Assembly: GCA_016648135.1 (NCBI GenBank)
Contig: JADDOH010002291.1
Span: forward strand, 1 to 64,000
Direction of reading: 5' to 3'
Length of the DNA: 64,000 bases
DNA from: Agrypnia vestita
Taxonomy: Eukaryota > Arthropoda > Insecta > Trichoptera > Phryganeidae
Position numbers and translations under genes: made by a program. Under the pieces are notes generated by a model. That model worked only from the letters and a program-made list of their open reading frames with translations. It ran no database searches and had not been told where the DNA came from. This document shows positions 33,440-46,080 of the stretch, in pieces. How positions within the stretch are numbered: position 1 is the stretch's first letter; each line of letters opens with the position of its first letter.

Positions 33440-33660
33440 CCACACTGGTTTTTTAGCGGTTAGCGATTGACGGCTCGTAGAGAGGCGGCGGTAGCAATAT
33501 GCGTTAAGCGGCCGTTTTGGGTCTGCTGACACGGGGTTCAAGCCCCATCTTCGGCCGTTTAATTTGGATTTTTTTAACGTGAATTCGAACAATAATACGG
33601 AACGATCTTTACACAAAGACAGACAGACGGACGGACAGACAACGTAATTATTTTATTTTG
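33440..33660 (+). repeat. tRNA-like box B repeat with (GACA)n tail, copy 1
   Basis: The string GCGTTAAGCGGCCGTTTTGG then GGGGTTCAAGCCCCATCTTC plus GGCCGTTTAATTTG recurs at about 39540-39605. GGTTCAAGCCCC resembles a tRNA T-arm/box B. It is followed by GTGAATTCGAACAATAATACGG and a (GACA/GACG)n tract at 33617-33645. This suggests a SINE-like or LINE-tail element with a tRNA-related head. No full tRNA fold is evident. Confidence 0.55.
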
Positions 33661-35169
33661 ATAATCTGGTTAGCGCCCCCGGTGCTAATTTCATCCCTGA
33701 CTAAAGCGGAAATGACACTGCAGGTAGCTAGCTACCTATTGTACGGGTATTGCAATGCTTGATCATGACTCTGATGTATTCGTAGGTAATTGAAACAATG
33801 TTTTATAAAGGTTTTAAATAATACTTTCTTATGGATTTGCTACAACGGATTACTATTAAAATAATGATTTATAATGATTATGCTTTGAAGAATTAATAAT
33901 GCTTGATAGCGGTGTGCTATGATGTATTAGTTTCAAAAATTTGATGGATAAAATTTGCTTTGAATTTACTAGCGAACAGATGTATGCGTATAGAGGAAAA
34001 ATATAATCAAATTGAATATGTAATTGTTAATAAAAACGTGTGGGAATACTTTATTACGGTAACAAAATAATTTATTCAGAAGATAAAATAATTGCTATGA
34101 GACACAATGGTTTTGTTAGGACAGATTGGTTCAAATGCTTAATAATGGTTTTTTAATGTCGAATAAGTATAGTACTAAAATGCTTGACATCATCCAATCG
34201 AGCTGAAATATTACACATCAACTTGTTTTCGATGACAAAACATGACACGGGCATTAAAAAAATGCAAATTTATCACAGATATTCGGGTAACTATATAAGA
34301 ACCTACTTTCTGGTCCTATTCAAAAATTGTTGATGGACACTTTAAAATTATCCATTTATTTAAAATTGATATAAAACAAAATTTGATCTAAAATAGTTTA
34401 TTAAATAATAATTATTATTTAATAAAGGATTCATAATGGAAACTTTGTTTTTATAGGCTTTTTTTTGTAATTTAAGTTTCGTTTATTTTATTTTGCATTG
34501 TTCTCGTGTTGACATATATTATATAATACAATGTCCTTGTCTTTTGTCGCATCTTAACAACCGCAGATACATGTTTTAGTGTTTCAAGCTTTGCACGCTG
34601 TTGATTTTGAATTAGTATGTTATTCTGTTCACTGTTTCAGTTGGTGCAAGGCAGTTCAAATTAATTATATAGCATTTGTTGTCTTTGAAGTCTGTTTAAA
34701 TTTGTTTCATTTCCGGTTGGAAAGTTATCAAATACCCTATTTCACTTTACACATCTGCCTCAAAATTTTGCATCTTGATGAAAGATGAAACAGATTATGC
34801 ATTAGCATAAAATAATGCCTCCTATACGGCGTTATATTTTTAAAACTTTTAAAATATTTAAATTTTTTGTGATTAAACCCAGATTACCCAGGCTTTTCAG
34901 TGAATGGGTATAATGAATTTGAAGATATATATATTTATTATTTATCTTCAAATTTTTAACTTAACAATATGTCAAAGAAACCTGCTATCGATTTTGGGAT
35001 GTTGATTGTTTTGTGTTAATTAATTTGTTTTATTTTCAAATTAATTGTGTTACTGCTTGAATAATGGTATTTATTAGAAATATATTTTTTATGTTCATGA
35101 ATATTTGATATACATTGATTTTTAAATAATTTTTCTTTTAATAAATATTTTAAATTTCTATGTTCATTT
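33661..35169. other. No recognised gene
   Basis: AT-rich. CATCCAATCGAGCTGAAAT near 34192 is a short inverted match to the family A interior. A 69-codon frame at 34579-34788 has no family resemblance. Confidence 0.4.
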
Positions 35170-35400
35170 TATATAGGATGTAACAAATTTACTTTCATCA
35201 TCATTAATCACTCTTAGGTAAATACCTGCCTAAATTATGAGTCGAAAACGTACAAGAAAAATGTTCTAATATCGAGTTATGTTAGTTAGATAAGTGACTT
35301 CAAAGTTTACGTTTTTTTTTCAATATTTTTGACTTATATTATGTTAAACGTTAGACGATCACTTATGCAACCTATATCGAAAATCAAAAAGTTATTTGCC
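35170..35400. repeat. Decayed MITE of the CAGGGTGT family
   Basis: TATAGGATGTAACAAATTTA at the left, AATTATGAGTCGAAAACGTA, an inner GACTTCAAAGTTTACG and ATTTTTGACTTATA follow the order seen at 7617 and 47270. The right end is not clear. Confidence 0.45.
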
Positions 35401-35629
35401 TTAATACTTTCAATTCTAACACAGCACTAATTTGATATGAGCACAGATATTAAGTGTCAGTCAATATGAAATAAATTAATGATATCTTGAAATAAGAGGT
35501 GCGTATTAATATAAGATATCTTATTCATGAAAAGAAAATCAACAAATTTATAACAATATTTCAATATGTATATACTGATAACACAATTACTAAACTTCGT
35601 CTACGAAGAAAAAAATATTAATTAATATA

Positions 35630-35800
35630 ATGTTTCACAGAGACGAAGCTATGTTTATGGATGGGAACGTGTATAAAAGTCTTTATTGGTAAACATTTCA
35701 TTGTGCAAAGATATCTCTTAAGCCAGCTTACACAGGTAATTAGCTCCGGATCACCTTATAAAGACTTTCATACATGTTTCAGAAATAAACGGCCTTGTTT
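35630..35800 (+). repeat. Family R repeat relic
   Basis: TTTCACAGAGACGAAGCTAT, then TAAAAGTCTTTATTGG, TTAAGCCAGCTTACACAGG and an inverted CTTATAAAGACTTTCATACA. The outer foldback arms are still visible; the AGTGATCACT core is not. Confidence 0.45.
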
Positions 35801-35879
35801 ATGTAAGATTTTTATAATAAATAGCTATTCTATAATATAAAAAAATAACTAATAATGAATATATAAAAAAAAATGATAA

Positions 35880-36018
35880 ATAAAGTATGAAAACAGAATG
35901 GGTCTAGACTGGTTGATCATGCAGAAGCAGCACAAGATGGGGGAACACGGAAAGATCTTGTCGAGTGTTTGGGCCCCCGACCTTACTGTAACAAGGGGAT
36001 GAAGATGATGATAATGAC
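35880..36018 (+). pseudogene. LINE 3' tail, second copy of the 29.8-kb family
   Basis: ACAGAATGGGTC, CATGCAGAAGCAGCACAAGA, TGTTTGGGCCCCCGACCTTA and AAGGGGATGAAGATGATGAT align in order with 29990-30085. It is 5' truncated and non-coding. Confidence 0.65.
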
Positions 36019-36209
36019 TATCCATCTGTAGACATAATCCATTAAATCCAAAAATAATATCCATGCGTATTCTAGAGTATAAATTGAGTACCTAATTCGG
36101 AAGCAATCGTTCATTTTTTAATTTAATTTGAGTAGAAGTGGTCCACTGAAATATATAAAAATTATTTCCTCCATGATTTCATGTGTACGCACAGATTAAC
36201 ATTCCATAT

Positions 36210-36400
36210 ACCTCCCATATCTAGGGGAGTGAACCAGGCGCGACGTGCCCTCTGAGGGTGGTATTTGACTGAGGACCGAGTATTGGGTGGATTGGTCCAC
36301 GGTGCTCGGATGCTGGGATCGTGAGGAAAGTTGTAAACCGGGGTTTATACCGGCTGCGTATGATTGATTGAGCCCCGCATCTGATCGAGTGCTGAGATGC
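36210..36400. other. GC-richer block, unidentified
   Basis: About 190 bases beginning TCTAGGGGAGTGAACCAGGC, of mixed composition and unique in the window. It has no open frame of note, and no tRNA-like or rRNA-like string I recognise. It may be a transposon fragment. Confidence 0.3.
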
Positions 36401-38880
36401 GATATAAAAATTAATATGAAGCGTACATCGCGCGTCGTTTAATATGCGACGTTTGAATATTTATTATTTTATTTGCGTGTTTAATCGAGTAACGTAAACA
36501 ACTACCGACATGTAAAGGTTTTTGAGGTAATATATTTATTTTATTTCATTTACGAACATTGACAGTAGGTACAATGATTTAACAATAGCAATGGGTATAT
36601 CAATAACATAGGAGATCTATTATATTAAACATTATTTAATTAAGTAAAGTAAATAAAAATAACAAAAATTAATAAATGAAGATAACCAGAATAAACCAAA
36701 GTTATATAAATAGGTACTAACACAAAATATATTAATAACAAATACAAATAAATCAGAATAAGAAAAAATATAAGAAAACAACATAGGTGATGAGAGTGGA
36801 AATAAGAGGAAAAATTGTGAGGTGGCTGGGATTAAGGTTAAGGAAGAGTGAATGCATGTTTATCAGTAATGCATGTGTATGTGTGGTGTAATGGTCTATG
36901 TCCTTTAAAATGTCCTTTTCAATCCGCACTCACCTCAGTACCTGAAATCTAAATTCACTTATCACTACTCGTTTCATTATTATCTAGCTACTTTTGACAC
37001 TAAAACATTGTATTCTAATACTACTAATAATACAATGTCCCCCCTGCGTCTATTTAAGGCACATTTTATATATACGCATTATTCTAGCATAATCAAATCC
37101 CAAAGCGAACAAAAAAAAACAACAATCCAACAATTATTGCAAAAGATATTGTGTTATAAATTTCATATGTATGTATATGTATACGTTTTTAAACGATCAT
37201 GTAAGCATATATTATTCCAATTTATAATGTTCACTGTTATCTAGAAATGTATAAGTTTCTTATTTTATTGTTATAGGATTAAACCGTAGAAATAAAATAA
37301 ATAAATAAATACTGGAAATATGTTTCAGTTGTTATACTAAATTGTGTAGTTTTTTTGGACAAATTGCCAACTGCATTTAAGTGTTTACAAATAGTGAATA
37401 TATAAATAAACAAATAAGTATGAAAGGGTAAGGTAAAGGTTAAGTTAAAATATTTGGTAATTTTAATCGAAATGCGACTCTGTTCAGAGGAGGGGGGGCT
37501 AACGGTAGTCTCGTGAATTTTCTTGTTGTGGTGCAATCCCTTATTGAATATTCCGCCAGGCGGCGCCGCTGTATTTTTCAATAACGAGAAAAATTGCAAA
37601 GTTGGTCGGCTAGCAAGATATGGTTTAAAAGCAGTAATTTCAAATCCAATAGAAATTGTATCATATTTTTATACGAAATATATAATTTTCTATACTTTAA
37701 ACTAAAATGCGGCGCACGGAAGAACTCTGAACTGATGGAAATTATTAGACATCGTGGTAACTCTTCTATATCATTGTATGAATGTTTTGTGTGTATGCAT
37801 GTCTGACATGTATGTATGACATGTATGTCTTGTATTCTATTCTATGCCTCTCAAACTCTGGACACTGAACTTTTTATACTTGAGTAATGAAGTAGACATC
37901 AACTATATGCAAATTTAAAAAAATAGAGAAAAAATAATTATTTAAATGTGAAATTGATACTCTAAAACTAAAAGATCTGTTTAAAGATTGATTTTCACAA
38001 TGATTTTCATACACAAATTTCATTTTTTTATATATTTATTTATTTTTAATTAAATTTTTATTTTTTACTCCCTACAGGGCTTTTACAAACAGCTATGTAG
38101 GCAAAGTGTACATTAAAAGAATATATAATTTGAATAAAAAAATAATAACATGTAAAAATAATAATAACATAAAGTAGAAAGAAAATACTTAAAATACAGA
38201 TACAAATATATAAAGATAAATTTAATATAAAGTAAAAATCAAATATATAACAAGCAGAAGCATAACGAAAACATAATGTATTAGAAATTCAAAAACAAAA
38301 AAGTCATAATATAATATAAAATTTACATAACAGTTAGTTATCTCACTCAACCAACAATCATTTAAATGACGGATGCTAAAATGATTCAAAAATAAAATTA
38401 TATAAAACGTAGATACCCACGGACATAAAATAAGAAATTCAAATGAAGTAAGATTTCTAAATAGAAAGAAAAACACACAGAATTGTAAATATCACAAATG
38501 ACTAAGGAATCTACCAGAAAATGTAAAATTACAGAGAAATATGGTAATTTCAAAGAAAAAATGCTGAATTCACATCACAGAATAAAATATAATAGTGAAA
38601 ATATGCATGATTAAATTGTATTTTTAACTAAACGAAGACACATGAAAATAAAAAATATAATAAAATAAATTAACATACACATATGGAAAGGCATCGCCGA
38701 TAATATTTTAATACTGTGTTTAAAATTTGAAAATAAGACATACAAATTATCGTTTGGTTGATGTAATTAAACGAATGAGGATCGAATCTAACACCCTTCA
38801 GCTATTCATGTAATTGGAATTTCTGAAACCACGCTACCAAAAGAGACAGATACCTGGGAACTAGTTGTAGGAGACAGGAC
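36401..38880. other. No recognised gene
   Basis: AT-rich. The stretches 36530-36790 and 38040-38660 are A-rich on the plus strand and resemble 3' ends of inverted LINEs, but no domain supports that. GGCGGCGCCGC at 37559 sits in a small GC patch with no assignment. Confidence 0.35.
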
Positions 38881-39240
38881 TACTTGAAAGCAGTGGTGCA
38901 CAATGGCGTCCTACACTTTGAATCCAACTTTGAAGTCAACAGCACGTTGCAATTAGAAGAAAATGAGAAGATAAAACAGCACACAGAAGTACATAAAAAC
39001 AGTACACAGAAGAGAAAACAGTACAAAGAATTCAGCCATCACCATTGCCCAAGATACTCCAGAAATTAGAGATCCGAGATTGGACACTTCGGTCATCATT
39101 GGAAGACAGTCACACTACAGTCATGAAGAATAGTCATGCTCGGATATCAGGACAGAGGTGCCACACTCTTCCACCCTGAAAATAAATCTTCTCACCTCAT
39201 TCATATTTGTACGCCCTCTAAGTCCACTCAACAGTTGGTG
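38881..39240 (+). other. Possible retroelement fragment, unidentified
   Basis: A mixed-composition stretch contains a 61-codon open frame (38884-39069) that is Lys/His/Glu-rich. It then continues through CGAGATTGGACACTTCGGTC and GGAAGACAGTCACACTACAG. The higher GC and even codon use stand out from the flanks, suggesting a decayed coding sequence. I do not recognise the family. Confidence 0.3.
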
Positions 39241-39534
39241 AAGTTACTTAAAATACGATAAAGTTTTATTTATTTAAATTGTATTTTTGCTTCAAAATGA
39301 GATGAACAGTGAAATTTATTTTGTCAACTAGCTGTAACCGTAAAAAATAATGGTACTTTTTGATGCCGGTTCCTAAAAATAAGTATTTACTTATTTATAG
39401 CTGACACCCATGAAATAGTAATAACGAATTTTATCAAAATATTTGAACATTTTAAACCCTAACGATTATGCTGGGTGGAACATGAAATAGTTCGCGTTTT
39501 TGCCTAGTATATATTTGTCGGTCCATGGAGAGGA

Positions 39535-39650
39535 AGAAACATGCGTTAAGCGGCTGGTTCGGGTTTGCTGGCTCGGGATTCAAGCCCCGTCTTCGGCCGT
39601 TTAATTTGTTTTTTAGCCGTGAATTTGAACAAAATTATGGACGTTACAAG
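39535..39650 (+). repeat. tRNA-like box B repeat, copy 2
   Basis: ATGCGTTAAGCGGCTGGTTC, TCGGGATTCAAGCCCCGTCT and TCGGCCGTTTAATTTG align with the copy at 33510, followed by GTGAATTTGAACAAAATTAT. The (GACA)n tail is missing here. Confidence 0.55.
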
Positions 39651-42090
39651 AAATTAAGGATGTAAGATGTTCAATCATGAATATGATTATGCGCAATCGT
39701 AGCCTTAGGCAACAGCTATCCAAAAACATTAAAAACTTTCTCGAAAATTCTCTGCAAAATAATAAACATGATAAATATATTTAAAACAGTTTTTAAACAA
39801 AGAAAATATATTTACATTGTAATTAATGAAAATATTTTACTAATTTCTGAGAAAGTTGTTGTAAAATTTTGAAATATTGTGATGTTGACTTTCCTTAAAA
39901 AATATTGAAACATCACCCTAATTTCACGTTATAAGCATATTGATGTCGGTTCCTGTTTAATGAAGTAGAAATTGTGTAATCTTTCTGTATTACAAGTTTC
40001 AACACTCGATTAACTCTTATTTGTGGGTTCTATCTAATGCTGTATATAGCTTTCGATCATATGGCTCGAGGGTAATGTAAAGTTGAAGAATTGAACCGAA
40101 AATATTGAAAATTGTTTTTTTTTACATAAATTATAATACATTACATTATAATATTAAATATAAATATATTTATATATTTCCAATGAGTTAGACAACTTAT
40201 TCCTGGAAAACTGACAAAGACTTAAAATTACGAAAAACAATGTTTAATCAGAAAATACAAGAAACACCTGACACAAAGGAAACATTTTATACAGATACTG
40301 ATAATGTGTAGAAATATTTTAATGAAGAAAATCAAATAGCTATTGAGGAAGTATTTTTTATAGCTTTTTCTAGTATTTTTTTTCTTTACTGGAGACCGGT
40401 TCACTAGGTAATGCATTGTTTTACGTATATGCAATGTTTGAGTATTGTGGGGAGTTATTTCATTCTAAATTCATCGTGTGAATTGATGGCGATAAGTGTA
40501 TTTGATTTTGTTTGCTTTTTTGTGCTGGAGTGTGTTGGAATTGAAATTAATTAATTAAAAGTGGATTAATATTGGTGTGTGATAAATGTTGACTTACTTG
40601 TAATATGTCAGTTGAAATGTTTTATTTTCAGATTCGTTATAGGAAGTGTTTCTGTCCGTAAGTTATTGTTACTGGACATGGTTTTGAAAGGCAAATGAAA
40701 ATATTGAAAATTTATTTAGTTTAATTTATTACGAAAGAAAACCACTGAACATTATAGTCATTAAATGTCTCGCGAATATTTCATACTTACTATTGAACTG
40801 TTCTTTAATTCTTACTAGTTAACGCTGTTTCTATCGCTTAGATCACTTCTCGAAAATTCTGTTGAATGTTCGCTCGTAGAAACTAGTTGCCCCGGATCAC
40901 CTTCATTAAATTTCACTGGTATCACTGCTGGTCGCATATATATTAGGTATACATTCCTTATGGCTCTCTTTCGGATTATTTATAGTTCTGATATTTGTCG
41001 CTTGGTAATCGCAACAATTCGTATTAGTGTGGTATTCTAAGTTACATGACTTACTTCATATATATAAATGAACGAAACGAGATATATGTATGTAAGTCAA
41101 GAGAATAACTAGTTTAATATTACATTAGTGGCTTTGAAGTTAATTGTCAGAATTTATGATTTAAACATGCCTTCATTGTTCTAAAATCTTCCATTAGATG
41201 TATTCAAGAAAAGACCTAGTTTTGCCTCTGCCTAGCTCAGATGCCAGATATATAACGCATAATATTTTAATGACCTTTAAAATGGATGGAATAAAACTGT
41301 TTTCTCTACTTTGGTTTAATTATACACTTTACTACTCCAGCTCCAAGAGTGACAGAACTATTCATCATTTATATACATTTTCTCACCTAGGCGCGTTACT
41401 ACTCAATTCCAAATCGAAAATAGATAATTGAGAAAAAAGTGGAGTTAACGACATTTCATAATTTATAGATTGTAATAGTAAATACACCAGAGAAATATCT
41501 AGAAATCTCAACATTTAAGGAGCATTGTCGTTGTCTAACTAGTAATAACTTTTCCAAATTTGCGGATAACACCATGGATAAAAGTCATTCTTTTCATTGA
41601 TGTACTATCAAAATTTCTCATTACCTCGTGCGCGCAGGTAATAAACCGAATAATTTAGAAGTTTAGAAAAAAAAGGAATAAGGACTTCTGTATTTATAAG
41701 TTTAACAATATCTTACTCTCCAACTCTTCTCCTTTCCATATTACCGTTACAATCACTCTTCCATCTTATATCAGTAACTACGATTACGTTTGTCAATACA
41801 CAATTAAATTTAGATATTTCCACCTAGGCCATTTTTATTGTAGTTTGGTTAATACTTCACCTGTTACCTGATGAGTGGTTCTAACGCTCTCAAAACTCGA
41901 ATAGTATTATACTGTCAAGGAATCGTGGTCACAGGAGGCAAATCATAAACTTAAAATTAAATAAAGTTTTATAAATTAAATAATATCGCTGGATATGAAT
42001 TAAATAGGAGCATAGTTCTTTAAACACATAAATTTCGTAATTTGCACTAATTAATACTCCTTAATAACTTGTCTCTGATATAACATTGCT
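39651..42090. other. No recognised gene
   Basis: AT-rich with ordinary short open frames. Around 40815-40870 TATCGCTTAGATCACTTCTC recalls the start of the repeat at 42100, but the match is partial. Confidence 0.4.
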
Positions 42091-42094
42091 TAAA

Positions 42095-42270
42095 TCACTT
42101 AGACTCGCACTAGAAAACTCCACACGCAAGTACCCGTTATGTTTATTCGCTTATTTATAGAGACCCGATGCTCTGACAAATTTCCGAATAGTTAAGTTAA
42201 TTCTAAATTCATGTTCAAAAGACTTCGATTATGTATAGTTTTTATTGTTTTAGACTCTCTTTACAACATA
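42095..42270 (+). repeat. Dispersed repeat E, copy 1
   Basis: It contains AAAACTCCACACGCAAGTA, TTTATAGAGACCCGATGCTC, CCGAATAGTTAAGTTAATTC and AAAAGACTTCGATTATGTAT. The second half recurs at 49295-49412 and the first part at 48375-48420, so the copy near 48-49 kb is split by other DNA. It is non-coding; an LTR or satellite fragment is possible. Confidence 0.6.
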
Positions 42271-43610
42271 TAAATCAACTCAAGTAGAGTAAACATGGTT
42301 CTATTCCATCCATTTTGAAGATCTTTACATTATGTAATCTCTACAGAGTTAAGGCCGATTCCATCAATAATATATTTAAGTTTGAAAAAAAACTTTTGGC
42401 AAATCTTTAAATAACGGGAAATATTTTCGTATTCAACAGCAGGGCCTTCGGCATCTTTCTACCCTTGGATTGTTACAAAAGTTTCCAGTATTTTATCGGT
42501 TAGCAGAATATGACATAATAATGTGTTTATCGATTTCATCTAAAATCAGATCAATTTTGCTTTAGCATAACTGTATTTTCACTTGTTTATTTATTTTTTC
42601 TTGTCATTATTTTTTTTACGCAACATTTTTGACTTTATAAAATGATGAGAAATATAAACTTATTGATTTCAAAAAAAAATTCTCCCTTAGGAATTTTGCC
42701 CGATTACATGAATGAATTTTAGCGAAAGATTTGTGGTACAGCGAATGAATTTTGGATATTCTATGTATATTAAGTTACCGTAGTAAAGTTCAACGATTTA
42801 CATAAAATACGTCAGATATATTGAAAAAAAAATGCGAACTTTGATGCTCGCCTTTCTTAATAACTGTCAACATTTCACCTAAAATGTAAAGAATATTTTC
42901 TATTCAAAATTGAATGAAAAAGTAATTTTTTTTATTTTTTATTTTTTGCGGTATTTATTTTGAGATTATTATTCTCTTATTTAACATATAAAGTTAGGTT
43001 AACGGTTAGCATTTATTAAATAATATTTATTACATTAGTTTGACTGTTGTTACGGAGATTTTAATTACCTGACTGATGACATGAACATCTGTGGTCAATG
43101 GATTGCATTTGATATACAATTATGAAGCAAGGCGAAGAATCTCAAGGGAGAAAAATTTTGAAACCCGCCTTGATAGATTTGAGTAAAAAAAAAAATTGAG
43201 TAAAAATAACGATTTATTCTGCGAGCTTTAAATTGTTCTAATTTTGTGTATGTTAGTTAAATGGATGGAGTCATGAAGAAAGCATCCTACCCACAAAATG
43301 CTAAAAATGAGTTATGTACGGGTTTGGAAAGCTCAATAAGGTATATGTTCTAAGTGTCAAAAATATTGGTTAAAAGCATCAATGTGGTATGGACGCATTA
43401 TGCAACTTTTTAATTCTTCTGTTGCTACTCGATACTAATTTTGTAGAAAACATATAATGGGGTTGAACGTTTTCTACGCCTCAGATAATTCTTTTTACTC
43501 ATGCTTTATCAAAATTCATAGAAAACAGAACAAAAAAAAAACTGCTTTTCGTACATTTAGACATTTTGTAGAAAGAATTCAACCCATAAAACGCGCCATA
43601 TCTTCGTAAA
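42271..43610. other. No recognised gene; one decayed MITE trace
   Basis: GCGAACTTTGATGCTCGCCT and CTGTCAACATTTCACCTAAA at 42830-42890 match the interior of the CAGGGTGT MITE family. Otherwise AT-rich. Confidence 0.4.
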
Positions 43611-43619
43611 TAAACATTT

Positions 43620-43935
43620 TTGGCGCGTTATCAAAAGTGGATTGCTTTAAAAATGGAATAAAAAAATGTTAATCAATTAAAAAGAGACAATATATAAGGT
43701 TGAAAATTTTTCGTTAACTTACCAGAGTGCCGTGGCGAAATTGGATAGCGCACCATTCCCGGATAGAATTGGAGGTCCGTGGTTCGAGTCCCGGCGGCAT
43801 TTAAAATATTTTTTCGTTAATTTGTTTTTTTCTGTATGTCTTTTCTAATTGATTAATAAAAATTGTTTAATAATTCACAGAACTTTGTTTTGAAATTGCA
43901 ACTTCACAATAAGAATGTGTTTCCTTTAATATATA
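43620..43935 (+). repeat. tRNA-derived SINE, best monomer
   Basis: The leader AAAAGTGGATTGCT...ATATAAGGTTGA is followed by a tRNA-like block at 43729-43799 with box A TGGCGAAATTGG and box B GGTTCGAGTCC, both near the RNA polymerase III consensus. A 6-of-7-bp acceptor stem GCCGTGG/CGGCGGC can be drawn. The body follows: TTTTTCGTTAATTTG, TTCTGTATGTCTTTTCTAAT, CACAGAACTTTGTTTTGAAA and AACTTCACAATAAGAATGTG. Related bodies lie at 21800, 50709 and 51590. The anticodon arm is irregular, so it is a SINE head rather than a working tRNA. Confidence 0.75.
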
Positions 43936-44239
43936 AACATTTTTTTCATATAATTACTTTAAAAAACAATTAAACACAACTCTATAATGAGCCCCATGCA
44001 TAAAATATGCACTAATTAATTAAAAATATCGACGACTTAAAAATTTTTTAGAACGCATTTTCTCGTTCCATGTTTTTGGGTCGGAAGCTTTCTGTAAAAC
44101 CACGTCCAAATTATTCATCAACAAATTGGATTATAATTTTTAAAATAATCAAGCGAAAAATATACATCCAAGAAATCTCGATACAGAAGCTATCACATAA
44201 ATCAAGCCTGATCTCTGTTCAACAAATACATGATGCCGC

Positions 44240-44645
44240 TCTCACATAACTGTCCCGGGAATTTATGACGCCACTAAACTATTACCCGCGTTTGTCGCCT
44301 TAAAACGTCGCTGGCTTTATAGATCTCACAAAATTTGTTTGAACTTTCCACGTTCCCAATAAATTTTCTGGGGAAAATAGTTAATGTGACTTTCAAATCA
44401 CGCTACCAGAGTTTCTGGAATGACTACAGTAAAAATAACAATAAATCGATCACCAGACCAACCGGGAGCAAACGGGACCAAATGGGACCAAATTAAAACC
44501 CGTCCGTTTGCCGTACGGCAGCGGGAATATAATATATACCGTTTGAAATTTCAAAACGGTTCAATGCGTAAGTACCTATTATGTTATGCATTCATCACTT
44601 TACTAACTTATTTATGTTCTGATAAACGTTACTCGAAGGATTAAT
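44240..44645 (+). other. Mixed-composition stretch with a weak exon candidate
   Basis: The segment 44240-44345 is GC-richer, with GGGAATTTATGACGCC and AACGTCGCTGGCTTTATAG. From 44420 a 74-codon frame begins MTTVKITINRSPDQPGANG and crosses AATGC|GTAAGT at 44568, a good donor. Whether this is a host exon ending at 44567, a conserved non-coding element or chance is unclear. I recognise no protein family. Confidence 0.25.
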
Positions 44646-44771
44646 TTAGAAAAGCTTTATTTATTCGTTTTCGTCTTCTTCTAATAATATTGCTTACACG
44701 CATATCATAGTTGGTGATTGAATTCAATTAATTGATTAACTATTACTTGAAATATAAATATTTTTTGGGGA

Positions 44772-44800
44772 AAATGGTCCCATCAGAATACAATGTTTAC
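44772..44800 (-). ncRNA. Half hammerhead-like motif
   Basis: The minus strand reads TATTCTGATGGGACCATTTT: CTGATG and the 5' side of stem II as at 47.6 kb, with the 3' half missing. It is a truncated copy. Confidence 0.35.
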
Positions 44801-44964
44801 TAACAATTCAAATTTACGGTATAGAAATTAACAAAAACATTAATGTATGCATATTGGTGTTGACTAACTAATTAAGAATTATTTTTTCTATTGGTTGAGC
44901 AACTTTGTAGATTGACATTTAAAAAAAAAGATTTTATCATTATTTTTTGTATCACTTATATTTA

Positions 44965-45031
44965 TTAATTACACCTACATATAACACCCTAACGGTAGAA
45001 AGATTTTTCCGAAACATGTCCGTGTAATTAA
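44965..45031 (+). ncRNA. Hammerhead-ribozyme-like motif with 10-bp stem I
   Basis: TTAATTACAC (44965-44974) and GTGTAATTAA (45022-45031) are perfectly complementary and enclose CTAACG, a GAAA/TTTC stem II and GAAACATGTC. The second half is a good hammerhead 3' part: GAAAC, self-complementary ACATGT as a minimal stem III, and C as the cleavage-site base. The first core box reads CTAACGG instead of CUGACGA, a damaging change. The related copy at 52.3 kb keeps CTGACGA, so together they outline an intact ancestor. Minimal palindromic stem III motifs are known to work as dimers in Penelope-like elements. Confidence 0.5.
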
Positions 45032-45426
45032 CATTAATAATAATAAGTAGACACAAACAAAAACTAAATTATTTTTTTTATTAAGAACTAATATGGAAAA
45101 AAAATATTTGTAAAATTGATTTGATTATTTATAATATTGTATAAATTGTATTCTAAGGATATTTTGCTATTATTGAGAAGTAAAAAAAATTGACTTGCGG
45201 ATTTCTTAAACTATTTCCTTAGATTATTCAATCAAGATGTCCATAATATTCCAGGAACTATTTGTTTGTTGTTTGTATTTTTCCCAATTTTTCTTTAATA
45301 ATAAATGTAGGATCTCATTCATATTTTTTGTATTTCAAAATATTGTAATTGCAGTTTTTATTTATTTTACTTTTCGCATCCAGAAATAATATTTTTATTG
45401 CTGTCCCTAATCAAGGTATATTATAG

Positions 45427-45650
45427 ATGTCTCATAGAGACGAAGCTATATTTTTATATCTAAAAGTGGGAATGGAAGTCTTTTTGGGCGTTCATAAGGC
45501 TTACGACCTATCGTACGGCTGGCATAAGTGATCACTTTACGCAATGTAACGTTCACCATTTCCACCCATGATGGACTACCACATCTATCAAATTTTTAGA
45601 AGTTGCATATACGTTTAACTTACAAAACTTCTTTCGTATGTGCGGTGTAT
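45427..45650 (+). repeat. Family R repeat
   Basis: TGTCTCATAGAGACGAAGCT, GGGAATGGAAGTCTTTTTGG, GGCTTACGACCTATCGTACG, then GGCTGGCATAAGTGATCACT and TACGCAATGTAACGTTCACC. It is the cleanest 5' half of the family. The 3' flank ACCTTGATTAATTATGTCCC (about 45700) matches the end of the copy at 2588 and, inverted, 50680-50700. Confidence 0.65.
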
Positions 45651-45931
45651 TTTTACTACCGCCTCATGCAGTCCAAACCTTTTTTTTTCTCTATAATGTA
45701 CCTTGATTAATTATGTCCCCATTGGAATAAAGCCCAGTATTGTGTTCTTGAAAAATTTGGACACACTCAAAATATGCTGTCCCTAGTTATTTGTTTATTC
45801 ATTTTTTTATTTTAGTCTTATACAAGATTAAATGTACAATTATGGTTGGACCACGGCTGTCTCATTAGAAGAATCTGAGTTGAGACAGGCATGGTTTACA
45901 AAACAATACAGTGATTAGAAAACACATTAAT

Positions 45932-46013
45932 ATGTGTGTGTGTGCGTGTGTGTGTGTGTACGAGCATGCGTGCGTGCATGTGTGAATATGTCTGTATGTG
46001 TTTGTTTGTGTCT

Positions 46014-46079
<66 letters not shown>

Positions 46080-46080
46080 C
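45932..46080 (+). repeat. (TG)n microsatellite
   Basis: An interrupted TG tract to 46018 is followed by a pure (TG)n run at about 46019-46078. The open frame across it (CVCVCV...) is only the repeat being read. Confidence 0.95.
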
